Shown one piece after another: positions 7,253 to 13,659 of a stretch of 16,703 bases of DNA. The first letter of the stretch is position 1. Each line of letters opens with the position of its first letter. Origin of the DNA: Streptomyces fulvoviolaceus (GTDB lineage Bacteria > Actinomycetota > Actinomycetes > Streptomycetales > Streptomycetaceae); the NCBI RefSeq assembly GCF_000718165.1, contig NZ_JOEY01000104.1:1-16703 (forward strand), given 5' to 3'. Made by a program: the position numbers and the translations under genes. The notes beneath the pieces are model-generated. The model searched no databases, was not told the DNA's origin, and was given only the letters and a program-made list of their open reading frames with translations.

Positions 7253-7276
7253 GATGAAGGGTTCAGCGGTGACGTC

Positions 7277-7639
7277 ATGGCGGCTGAACCTGGGTCACCT
7301 ACTGTGGTGGATATGACGCTGCGACGGCTGTACGCGGGGCATGACGGAACCGCCCGATTCGAGTCATGGGAGCCGAGGCTACTGCCGGCAGTGCCCGGTC
7401 CGGGCGAGTTGAGTGCCTCTGCGCCGCTGAAGACGTCGGCCTGCATGGTGGTTCGGGCACCGGCCGGGGGCAGCCACCCGGAGCAGCCGGAGGCCGGACG
7501 GCGCCTGGTGGTCTTACTCTCAGGCGAGTGCGAGGTGACCGCGTCCGGCGAGACGGTGATCGCCCGCCCCGGTGATCTGCTGCTCGTCGAGGACACGACG
7601 GGCACCGGGCACCGGGCACCAGCAGCACGAGGGCGTTAA
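7277..7639 (+). CDS. Cupin-domain protein, C-terminus altered by a 7-bp repeat
   Basis: A 120-residue small cupin (double-stranded beta-helix). The second cupin motif reads PGDLLLVEDTTGTGH (about 96-110), and the first half is CMVVRAPAGGSHPEQPEAGR through VVLLSGECEVT. ATG 7277 and ATG 7313 (MTLRRLYAGHDG) are both possible; the second fits the usual family start better, though neither has a good ribosome site. A TTA codon lies at 7514-7516. At 7600-7620 there are three exact copies of GGGCACC. With two copies the frame would continue as HQQHEGVKFDLPRFVIARSG to TGA 7680-7682, a more cupin-like ending than the present RAPAARGR. The gene may therefore be a frameshift mutant. The ligand is unknown. 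Confidence 0.65.
   Translation: MAAEPGSPTVVDMTLRRLYAGHDGTARFESWEPRLLPAVPGPGELSASAPLKTSACMVVRAPAGGSHPEQPEAGRRLVVLLSGECEVTASGETVIARPGDLLLVEDTTGTGHRAPAARGR
7600..7620 (+). repeat. Three tandem copies of GGGCACC inside the cupin gene
   Basis: Exact 7-base units at 7600-7606, 7607-7613 and 7614-7620. Seven is not a multiple of three, so gain or loss of one unit switches the C-terminal reading frame between stops at 7639 and 7682. This is the sort of tract at which strand slippage occurs. Confidence 0.8.
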
Positions 7640-7707
7640 GTTCGATCTTCCTCGGTTCGTGATCGCTCGATCGGGGGACTGATCGCCGTACGAGGCGACC
7701 ATCTGTC

Positions 7708-8190
7708 ATGTGCATGCTGGATCCGCTAAGGCAAATGCAGCTGGACCGCGGATACGTGCCGCCCGTTCCCGAACAGGTCAGGTGGGGATTCTGGGACGGC
7801 GTCGGACCGGGCGACGACGTCCTCGGGCCGTTACGCGGGAAGCAGGTGCTGGCCGTCGGATCAGGCCCTGGCCATCACGTCGTGCACCTCGCGCGCGAAC
7901 ACGGCGCCGTCGTGGACGCCATCGAACTGTCGCCCACTCAACACCGGCGGGCTGTCCAGCACTTCGGCGACGAACGCGGTGTCCGCTTCGTGCAGGGCGG
8001 CGTCGTTGAACACCTGCACACCGCCGAACCCTACGACGTGGCGTACGCGATCGGAACCCTCGCCTGCAACGATCCCCACTACCTCCTGCCGGCACTGCGC
8101 GACGGGCTCGACGACGCTGCGCCCCTCGTCTTCTCCGCCCTGCACACCAACCTCCATGGACACGCTCACGCCCCTTTGGGTCGGCTATGA
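7708..8190 (+). pseudogene. SAM-dependent methyltransferase truncated at an IS remnant
   Basis: A 160-residue reading frame starting at ATG 7708 (ATG 7714 is possible; GAGG lies 12 bases before 7708). SAM-binding motif I is VLAVGSGPGHHVVHLA (47-62), followed by the acidic strand VDAIELS (69-75, Glu 73). A plausible motif IV region, YDVAYAIGTLACN, follows. The family sequence stops after SALHTNLHGH (near 8160). The last residues, AHAPLGRL, are antisense read-through of transposase DNA, so roughly the C-terminal third of a class I methyltransferase is missing. A TTA codon lies at 7831-7833. With its catalytic core cut it is probably inactive. It lies 26 bases beyond the alternative cupin stop at 7682 in the same direction, so the two may once have formed an operon. 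Confidence 0.7.
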
Positions 8191-8577
8191 CCTGCACGTT
8201 CATGCCGTGCTTCTTGTGTTTGCCCGAGTAGAAGGGACGGTCGGCGGCGATCCGGTCGATCGGCAGGAGCGTTCCGTCCAGGATCAGATACGCCTTCATC
8301 GATGCGGCCCGCATGGCTTCGGCGAGCGTGGGGGCGAGGGCGGCCAGGAGCCCGACGGCCTCGGTGACGTAGCGGTAGACGGTGGTGGTGCCGATCCCGA
8401 AACCAGCCGCGCGCTGAGCATACGGCTGGCCGTTGCGGAGGTGGACGAGGGTGAGCAGGGCCTGCCCACCCGCGCTCAGGCGCCGCCATCGAGAACACGA
8501 CGGTGTTCCCTCAGGCGGGCAGTGAGGAAGCGCAGGGCAGAGCTGGACACGTCGACGCCGGACGGGTAGACAAGCAT
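8165..8577 (-). mobile_element. IS5-type (DDE_Tnp_4) transposase, N-terminal remnant with frameshift
   Basis: From ATG 8577 leftward: MLVYPSGVDVSSSALRFLTA, then RLREHRRVLDG, with the frame breaking to TGA near 8475. The family continues in the neighbouring frame: SRWRRLSAGGQALLTLVHLR, AAGFGIGTTTVYRYV, LILDGTLLPIDRI, then YSGKHKKHGMNVQVIADPKG. This matches the N-terminal helix-turn-helix and the first catalytic Asp region (DGT) of IS5-group transposases found in Streptomyces. It stops after ADPKG at about 8170, where the methyltransferase fragment begins. More than half the protein, including the remaining DDE residues, is absent, so it is inactive. Confidence 0.75.
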
Positions 8578-8579
8578 AC

Positions 8580-8634
8580 GAAGCCTCTGGTGGAGACGAT
8601 TCTCTTGGTCGAAAACCCATCTACCAGGGGCTTC
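8580..8634. repeat. Imperfect inverted repeat beside the transposase start
   Basis: GAAGCCTCTGGTGGA (8580-8594) pairs with 8620-8634, whose reverse complement is GAAGCCCCTGGTAGA: 13 of 15 match, with a 25-base loop. It lies immediately upstream of the transposase ATG and probably includes the IS terminus or its upstream hairpin. The exact IS end is not defined. Confidence 0.5.
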
Positions 8635-8720
8635 ATCCGTCCGTCAGGCCAACTACCCATCCGACAGGTGAGATTGGCGACGGCTCACTGTACGGCTGGC
8701 CGCTGCCCCGCCCCGGCCCG

Positions 8721-8760
8721 GCCGGTGAACCTACGTATTCGATTACGTAGTTCTACCGGC
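8721..8760. promoter_or_regulatory. Symmetrical 40-bp two-level dyad
   Basis: The layout is GCCGGT, 4 bases, CTACGTA, 6-base AT-rich centre (8738-8743), TACGTAG, 4 bases, ACCGGC. Both arm pairs are perfect and equally spaced about the centre. It lies in gene-free sequence between the IS remnant and the small ORFs. It could be an operator, a recombinase core site or a terminator-like hairpin. No T-run follows on either strand, which argues against a simple terminator. Confidence 0.55.
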
Positions 8761-8792
8761 GCCTCGGGAAGGCAGCGTTGGGAGACTCGCCC

Positions 8793-8879
8793 ATGAGCTT
8801 CCTGACGGAGCCGTGGTGCCACGTCGGGGAGCTTGCTGCCTCCCTACTGGGCAACCGTCGCCAGCTGTCCAGCGGGTAG
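8793..8879 (+). CDS. Possible 28-residue small ORF
   Basis: ATG 8793 has GGGAG about 8 bases upstream and runs to TAG 8877-8879 (MSFLTEPWCHVGELAASLLG...). It is too short to judge by composition and has no family I recognise. It lies 50 bases before the membrane micro-protein and could be the start of a degraded gene. The flanking stretch 8640-8720 holds nothing I can support. Confidence 0.25.
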   Translation: MSFLTEPWCHVGELAASLLGNRRQLSSG

Positions 8880-8929
8880 CGAACGCTGTCTGGTCAATAG
8901 AGCCCGACTGAACATTGGAGAGTTCTCCG

Positions 8930-9115
8930 TTGGTTTCCAAGATTCGTGTCCTTCTGGGCATGCTCGTGCTCCTGGCGCTGGCCCTCGGCTCCATCGCCCT
9001 GCTCGCGGCCATGAAAGCCGATGCCACCTGGTTCACGATCGTTCCTCTCGGCATCCTCGTTATGGGCGCGTCCGTCGTCCAGTCGCTCGGATGGTTCAAC
9101 AAAAAAGGCCGGTGA
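8930..9115 (+). CDS. Small two-helix membrane protein
   Basis: 61 residues: a basic N-terminus (MVSKIR), a first hydrophobic helix VLLGMLVLLALALGSIALLA (about 7-26), a short loop KADATW, a second helix TIVPLGILVMGASVVQSLGW (about 34-53) and a basic tail NKKGR. It should span the membrane twice with both ends inside by the positive-inside rule. TTG 8930 was chosen because GGAG lies 9 bases upstream; TTG 8915 would add five residues with no ribosome site. Function is unknown. The hydrophobic periodicity argues for a real gene in an otherwise degenerate region. Confidence 0.55.
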   Translation: MVSKIRVLLGMLVLLALALGSIALLAAMKADATWFTIVPLGILVMGASVVQSLGWFNKKGR

Positions 9116-9324
9116 CTGGCCTGGCGGCTCGCAGGGCACACAGTTCTACTACGACGCCCTGCTCGCGGGGCAACGGCAGGTCCGTCCGCCCGGCTCATCC
9201 GGGTGCCGTCGAGCAGCCAGTCTGCAACCTTCCTGCTCAACTGAACGCGACCATGGCTGACCGCCGCCGCCCATGTCGGACGGCAGTTCATGGGAGGGAG
9301 TGGCAGGCGCGAGGTGTGCCGGGA

Positions 9325-9480
9325 CGACGAACGGGATTAGCAAAGGTCCGGGCCCTGGTCGAACAGGCCATCGCCACCCTCAAGTCCTCGCGGATCCTCC
9401 GCAGGCTCCACTGCTCGACGACCCGAATCACCAGCCTCGTTCAAGCCGTCCTCACCCTCCATCTGGCCAGCTCAAGCTGA
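9325..9480 (+). mobile_element. IS5-type transposase, C-terminal remnant
   Basis: About 50 codons ending at TGA 9478-9480: GLAKVRALVEQAIATLKSSR, ILRRLHCSTTRITSLVQAVL, TLHLASSS. This is the conserved tail of the same broad DDE_Tnp_4 transposase group as the N-terminal remnant at 8165-8577 but on the opposite strand, so the two pieces are not one simply interrupted copy. Upstream sequence from 9116 to 9324 shows no transposase and no other gene I can support. The IS right end probably lies in the first tens of bases after the stop. Confidence 0.65.
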
Positions 9481-9583
9481 GGATGAAAAGGCTCCGTGCG
9501 ACTCAACTGCCGGTCGTTGTCAGTGCCGTTGGCTATGGTCGCTCGACCAATGATCGGCCGGCTCGACAACGAGGACAACGGAC

Positions 9584-10390
9584 GTGGCGTCTCTGGGCGA
9601 CAGACCTGCGGTGCGAACCTGCAATGCCTTTCCACCAGGATCGGAATACCCTCCTTGCGAGAGGCCGGTTCGCTCCAACGGGTTGTGCGACGCCCATAAT
9701 CAGCAGCGGGCGGCCGGGAAGAAGCTAGTGCCTCCTCGCCGCAGACGAAGAACGATGCCGGAGCACTGTACGTTCGCGCCGAAGGAATCTCCCGTCGGAC
9801 CCTGCGGAAACCCGACTGTGGCCGATGGGCTCTGCAATGGTCACTATCAGCAGAAACAGCGCCGTGGAAGGCTCGTTCCTCTCCACACGCTCCGCGCCAG
9901 TCAAGAGAGTGTCGCAGCGCTCAGAGAGCTGGGATTGAAGCGGTGCACTGATTGCGGTGAGGTCAAGCGGTTGGAGGAATTTTCGCTGTCTTCAGCTGCC
10001 GCCAGCGGCCGATCGACATACTGCAACGAGTGCGGCCCCGAACACGCAATCATGAGTCGGTACAAGTTCCCCTCGGTCGCCGCCGTCCGCGAGTTCCGCA
10101 CATCACGTGACTACCGCTGTGACATCTGTCAGCGCCGCTGGGAGGAAGGACAGCCAGCGTTCCACATCGACCACGATCGGTCTTGTTGCGAGGCACGTCG
10201 GCAGTGTTGTGGACGGTGCATTCGAGGATTCTTGTGTGGCCCGTGCAATACATTGGGGTTGGCGTGGTACGAGATGGTCGGGCGGCAGGTCACCACGATT
10301 CCTCAATTCGAGGAGTACCTCCTGCGGTACGAGCGGCGAAGGTCGGCTCCGGAGTTCGTTCGGACCGATGGACCACAACACCACTACTAA
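9584..10390 (+). CDS. Endonuclease VII-like HNH protein with N-terminal zinc-finger repeats
   Basis: A 268-residue protein, apparently intact. Two N-terminal repeats share the pattern C-x(11)-C-x(9)-C-x2-H followed by QQ and LVP (C13/C25/C35/H38 and C62/C74/C84/H87). A zinc ribbon follows (C121/C124, C147/C150). The C-terminal part has the recombination endonuclease VII layout: C179/C182, the catalytic segment FHIDHD (193-198), and LCGPCNTLG with C218/C221 and Asn 222. In T4 this family resolves branched DNA; phage and mobile-element versions act as nickases or homing-type nucleases. GTG 9584 has GAGGA about 9 bases upstream. It is a lone gene between transposon debris and a decayed region, and was probably brought in by a phage or integrated element. 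Its DNA target is unknown. Confidence 0.82.
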   Translation: MASLGDRPAVRTCNAFPPGSEYPPCERPVRSNGLCDAHNQQRAAGKKLVPPRRRRRTMPEHCTFAPKESPVGPCGNPTVADGLCNGHYQQKQRRGRLVPLHTLRASQESVAALRELGLKRCTDCGEVKRLEEFSLSSAAASGRSTYCNECGPEHAIMSRYKFPSVAAVREFRTSRDYRCDICQRRWEEGQPAFHIDHDRSCCEARRQCCGRCIRGFLCGPCNTLGLAWYEMVGRQVTTIPQFEEYLLRYERRRSAPEFVRTDGPQHHY

Positions 10391-10700
10391 CGTCGCGGTC
10401 ATGACGCTCTCGGTCTCCACGGGTGAGGCTGTTGATCTACGAGTGCAGCCGGTTGACGAGGTTCTTGATCGCATCGAACGGTCTCCGCAAGTACGCCTGC
10501 TCCCAGGTACGTTGGTGCACAAGCGCCGATCTGTCGGTGTCAGAACGGACCGTGACACCTGAGACCGAGGCTGCGGAGCTGTACCGTGTATGGCCAGGTC
10601 AGGATGATCGCCCGTCCGGGCGCGCACAAAGACGTCCGCAAGTTGGAAGACGCCGTTCACACCGTCAACCGACTGAACGTGAACGCCGAGCACCATCACC
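10391..10700. other. Gene-poor stretch after the endonuclease gene
   Basis: Short open frames occur on both strands: plus 10401-10562 reads VDLRVQPVDEVLDRIERSP; minus about 10545-10435 reads RTWEQAYLRRPFDAIKNLVN. They overlap, so at most one is real, and I recognise neither. The plus frame from 10586 (KDVRKLEDAVHTVNRLNVN) runs into the TACACC repeat. This may be the scrap of an unidentified gene. Confidence 0.3.
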
Positions 10701-10742
10701 TACACCTACACCTACACCTACACCTACACCTACACCTACACC
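10701..10742 (+). repeat. (TACACC)7 microsatellite
   Basis: Seven exact TACACC units, preceded by one variant unit ATCACC (10695-10700). The unit is six bases, so length change keeps every frame. The plus frames read Leu-His or Thr-Pro repeats, and the minus strand reads Gly-Val, Cys-Arg, or stops. Hexamer tracts this perfect are uncommon in high-GC genomes and suggest recent expansion. Confidence 0.9.
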
Positions 10743-10907
10743 TGCGTGAGGCTACCGAGGGCGGGGAGGGCTTTGAACAGAATGTCCAGGCCATCACGCA
10801 GCGGGGTCCCGAGCGCGTCTGCTGCGGACACTGTGGAAGCAGCCCATCACCACATTGAAAGGTCATCCGCCGCGAGATGCAGCCCTCAAGCAGTCCAGGA
10901 GGATTCC

Positions 10908-11225
10908 TCAAACGGTGAAGGGCCGCTGCCGCAGGAACGAGTCGTTGGCTCGACCGGTGACGAAGAGGCCCGGGCTCTGGTTGGGTCGCATCCTTCGGAG
11001 GATTTCGCGGTGGAATGACTTGTGTCCGCCGGTGAACTTCCCTTCGCTCCACACTTCGCGGAGTGTGCCAGTGAAGAGCCCATTTCCCGGCCGCCAGCTG
11101 GTTGTCTGCGCGGGCGGAGATGAGCAGGACACTGGCCGGCAGGTCGAGGTGTCCCGACGGCCAGGGCCCCACCTTCACAGGCCCTCGCGCCCAGGCGGAG
11201 TTCGCCACGTGTCGGCGGTCTCGGA
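10908..11225 (-). pseudogene. Caspase-like (peptidase C14) protein, C-terminal fossil
   Basis: Reading leftward, one frame gives LPASVLLISARADNQLAAG. The next gives NGLFTGTLREVWSEGKFTGG, SFHREILRRMRPNQSP and NDSFLRQRPFTV, ending at TGA 10908. Together these match the C-terminal half of bacterial caspase-family proteins, where the catalytic Cys lies in a VLLISAC-x-DNQ context and is followed by NGLFTG. Two lesions are visible: the expected Cys codon is Arg (CGC), and a frameshift lies at about 11085-11095 in the GCCGGGAAATGGG stretch. The His-dyad half and N-terminus are missing. The product cannot be an active protease. Bacterial caspase-like proteins are often linked to regulated cell death or defence; no partner gene is visible here. 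Confidence 0.6.
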
Positions 11226-11231
11226 AGCGCA

Positions 11232-11249
11232 ACCGGTACCGGTACCGGT
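11232..11249. repeat. Three tandem ACCGGT units at a gene-fragment junction
   Basis: Exact copies at 11232-11237, 11238-11243 and 11244-11249. Each unit is itself palindromic. The caspase fossil (minus) and the peptidase fossil (plus) both lose their 5' parts at this point, so the repeat may mark a deletion or recombination joint. Confidence 0.75.
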
Positions 11250-11533
11250 CCCCAACTTCGGCGAACCGGGAACCAGGGACAGCCACTGGCGGGACGCAGT
11301 GTTCGTCAACGAACTCATCTCACCGTTCATCTCGGGCAGCAACAACCCCCTGAGCCGGATGACCACAGCGGGCCTCGGCGATCTCGGCTACCAGGTCGGC
11401 CTCGACGACGCCGAGCCGTACACGCTCCCGGACCTGCTCCAAAGCGTGTGGACTCCTACCGCGCACCGTGCCACTCGACGGCGGCATCATGCTGACCGCC
11501 GTGCCCACCCAACTGCCTGCCACCACACCCTGA
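11250..11533 (+). pseudogene. Leishmanolysin-like zinc peptidase, C-terminal fossil
   Basis: The plus frame reads FGEPGTRDSHWRDAVFVNEL, then ISGSNNPLSRMTTAGLGDLG and YQVGLDDAEPYTLPDLL. This matches the C-terminal part of the catalytic domain of bacterial M8/leishmanolysin-related metallopeptidases (H-W-R-x-x-x-F-x-N-E-L, S-R-x-T-x-x-x-L-x-D-L-G-Y). The HExxH zinc site would lie upstream and is absent. After LPDLL the frame appears to shift near 11440-11455, with RTVPLDGGIMLTAVPT in the next frame ending at TGA 11531-11533. The fragment cannot be active. These enzymes are normally secreted. The closest intact relatives would identify what was lost. Confidence 0.6.
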
Positions 11534-11902
11534 CGGACGGCACGCTCCCTGCGCGAGCGGGGGCGATCGGCGTCGCCGGGTGTGAGGGTGACGCTCTGCG
11601 GATGATGGACTGGCGGCCGACGAATTTCAGCGAGCGGTCGCCCACCCACATGACCACGCTTCCCACTTCCGCCGGTCCATGGGGTCAAAACGAAGCCTTT
11701 CCTGGGTGAAGTAAGACCTCGCACGAAGATCCAGTACCCGTGATCGGGTAGCGGGCGGTGTCAGGGCGGCGAACTGTCCGAGGCAGTATCCGGATCTGGT
11801 GCGGTCAGCCGGTTCATCTCTGCTCGGCCGAAGGGCCCCGTCTCTCGTGGTGGCATCGAGGAGGGCGTCCAGACAGAGCCGCAACGGCGCTTCGAAATAT
11901 CC
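11534..11902. other. Region with no gene I can support
   Basis: Open frames on both strands are Arg/Pro-rich and overlap each other. A minus frame (11627-11884) contains SYFTQERLRFDPMDRRKWEA, which reads slightly like protein but has no ribosome site or family I know. Confidence 0.35.
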
Positions 11903-11929
11903 GCATAAATCACCAGTGGTGATTTATGC
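11903..11929. promoter_or_regulatory. 27-bp AT-rich palindrome
   Basis: Two perfect 12-base arms, GCATAAATCACC and its complement, flank the centre AGT. The arms are far richer in A/T than the surroundings. The element sits 26 bases past the stop of the leftward membrane-protein gene, so it could act as a terminator hairpin for it. However, the downstream base run (GGATATTTCG on the minus strand) is not a U-tract, and its symmetry and composition are equally those of a repressor operator. Confidence 0.6.
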
Positions 11930-11954
11930 ATTGTCGTCGCATCACCTGACGACT

Positions 11955-13181
11955 TCAAGGCTTCGGAGTCTTGAGGCTGTCCGGTTCCGGGTCAGTGGGC
12001 GGGCGTCCCACATCCGACAGCGTCTCGCGAGCCCGTGCGTCGACGAAGCGGGTCACGAGATGCTGGGCAGCGCCGAAAATGGCGGCCCAGGCCACTATCT
12101 GCGGGCTGGAATCCAGATCACTCAGACCGGGAATGAAGGCACCCCTGATGAGCAGCACTCCTACGAACGCGGTCAGAGCTCCGGTGGGGAATTTCAACAA
12201 TGCTGCCGAAAGCGGCAGCATATAAGGAGTACTCGTCCCCTGGATCCGACGCAGAGACGCAATGACCGTGAGAGCCGCACCAGCCAGTCCTGCCGCCTCG
12301 ATGACAAGAACGTCGACTCGCTGGGCGTAGTCACTCGGAAGGTTTTTCGGGTCCAGGCGAACCTCCCCGGAAGGGCACGCGGCGAACTTCTTTCCCTCAG
12401 GCAGGAAGCACATGTTCAGCGAATCGGGGCAGCACCAGCCCCAGGCCGCGAGCCCACCCGCGCCGAGGAGAACGAAGAAGGTAGCAATCCGCAGAATGAT
12501 GCTGAGGCTGCGAACTCTGCTGAATTCGGCATCCAGCGCATCATACGAGGCGCCCAGAGCGAGGACGAGGAGCCCGCGGTCTCCCGGAAGCGGCCCTTTC
12601 GTCCCCATGTGCTCCGCGACCGCCCCCACCTTCACCCGAAGCGGGTCGCCCGGGCGAAGATGCTGTTCAACGTGACTCAGCACGTCGGCACTTCGGCTGC
12701 GCAGGTCTTCGTCCGAACACAACCTGAGCAGCATCACGTCGGTCGCGCGCACATTGGCCCAGGTCCTCTCGAGGGCTGCGGCTCCAGTGAACAGGCGGCG
12801 CCGCGCGGAGATGGCGTTGCCTGCCTCTTCCAGTTGCCGCGCGATCCCCTCCAACGTCTTTTCTCGCTGGCATTGTTCAGCTCGGTCCCTTACCGTTCGA
12901 CATCTCTCTCGATCTGCTTGTTGTTCCAGATAGAGAATGCGTGCAGCAGCTCGCTCGCGCCATGCTGTTCTATGAGTTCTGAACGTCTCCTCGGGCGGTT
13001 TTGGGAGCTGAGCCACGTTCTTTCTTCGGGTCGGTTCGTAGGAGTGATCTCGCTTCGAAGAATCTGGCGTCGGTGTGCGCCTGAGTATGAGTGAAGCGAC
13101 CCACAGGAGAATGATGAGAGCGACGCCCCCAATGGGCTTTTTTGTTCTTTCTGGCCTACCGAAAGACTTCCCGTTGGTCAT
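11955..13181 (-). CDS. Conserved multi-pass membrane protein with central coiled region
   Basis: A 408-residue protein. One hydrophobic helix lies at about 18-33, then a charged, probably coiled, cytoplasmic stretch (70-130, rich in Arg/Glu/Gln). A C-terminal membrane domain has helices near 227-248, 291-309, 333-357 and 361-376. The most conserved-looking part is 310-381: IQGTSTPYMLPLSAALLKFP, TGALTAFVGVLLIRG, FIPGLSDLDSSPQIVAWA, LVTRFVD. I recall this G-T-S-x-P-Y...K-x-P-T-G-A...P-G-L-S-x-L-D-S-S-x-Q-I motif from actinobacterial membrane proteins of unknown function. Four Cys in an outside loop (CC, CF, CP, about 250-269) could form disulfides. ATG 13181 has GGAGG about 5 bases upstream. 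The gene stands alone, and no function can be assigned. Confidence 0.75.
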   Translation of the reverse strand: MTNGKSFGRPERTKKPIGGVALIILLWVASLILRRTPTPDSSKRDHSYEPTRRKNVAQLPKPPEETFRTHRTAWRERAAARILYLEQQADRERCRTVRDRAEQCQREKTLEGIARQLEEAGNAISARRRLFTGAAALERTWANVRATDVMLLRLCSDEDLRSRSADVLSHVEQHLRPGDPLRVKVGAVAEHMGTKGPLPGDRGLLVLALGASYDALDAEFSRVRSLSIILRIATFFVLLGAGGLAAWGWCCPDSLNMCFLPEGKKFAACPSGEVRLDPKNLPSDYAQRVDVLVIEAAGLAGAALTVIASLRRIQGTSTPYMLPLSAALLKFPTGALTAFVGVLLIRGAFIPGLSDLDSSPQIVAWAAIFGAAQHLVTRFVDARARETLSDVGRPPTDPEPDSLKTPKP

Positions 13182-13375
13182 CCCGACCTCCAGTAAAGAC
13201 TCCCCTCCTCAGCGTAGGACGGACAGCCAGCAGGTGCACGTCAAACGGTTGTCGGGCAGCATCCGCAGCCTGCCGGGCGGCTCGCGCGCAGGCATGCACG
13301 GATGGCCACTTTGCTCAGCGTTATTTGGCCAGTCGCGGCCCCAGAACCGCCAGCCCCCGCATAGGGCGAGCCCGG

Positions 13376-13640
13376 GTCGCTCTGCGCGAGACCGACCTGC
13401 CCAAGGCAGACCTGGACGGCCCGAGCCGGGACATCAAGCTGTTGGTCGACCATCGGCGCACGCTCGTGGCCCAACGCACCGCAATCGGCAACAAGCTGCG
13501 TTGGTTCCTCCACGAGCTCGACCCCGGGCAGTCGCCTCTCGCGGCCTGCGCCGCCTGTGCATCCTGGCCCACCTGGCCCACCCTCAAGAAGGGTGCCTCT
13601 CTTGATTGCCCCCAGGGCGTCCCCGACCCCCCTGAGAAAC
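13376..13640 (+). mobile_element. IS110-family transposase remnant with probable IS end
   Basis: The plus frame reads VALRETDLPKADLDGPSRDI, then LLVDHRRTLVAQRTAIGNKL and RWFLHELDP. This is the middle of an IS110-type DEDD transposase, in the linker that follows the catalytic half (A-L-R-E...L...D-H-R-x-x-L-V-x-x-R-T...L-R-W-x-L-H-E-L-D-P). The family appears to go on in another frame (SRGLRRLCILAHLAH). Neither the N-terminal DEDD core nor the C-terminal Ser domain is present. The sequence CCCCGACCCCCCTGAGAAACG at about 13621-13641 resembles IS110-type ends, and the monooxygenase fragment begins right after it, near 13660. Confidence 0.6.
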
Positions 13641-13659
13641 GCAAGAATTGCTGCAAACC

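Noticed and set aside
10695..10742. TACACC array considered as a CRISPR or iteron origin
   Set aside because: Units are contiguous hexamers with no spacers and no replication gene nearby, so it is a simple microsatellite.
10696..11286. 196-codon minus frame ending in Cys-Arg repeats
   Set aside because: Only its first part carries caspase-like sequence; the rest is out of frame, and the Cys-Arg tail is the microsatellite read on the minus strand.
11627..11884. Minus-strand frame of 85 codons
   Set aside because: A few protein-like segments but no start signal, no family and overlap with other noise frames.
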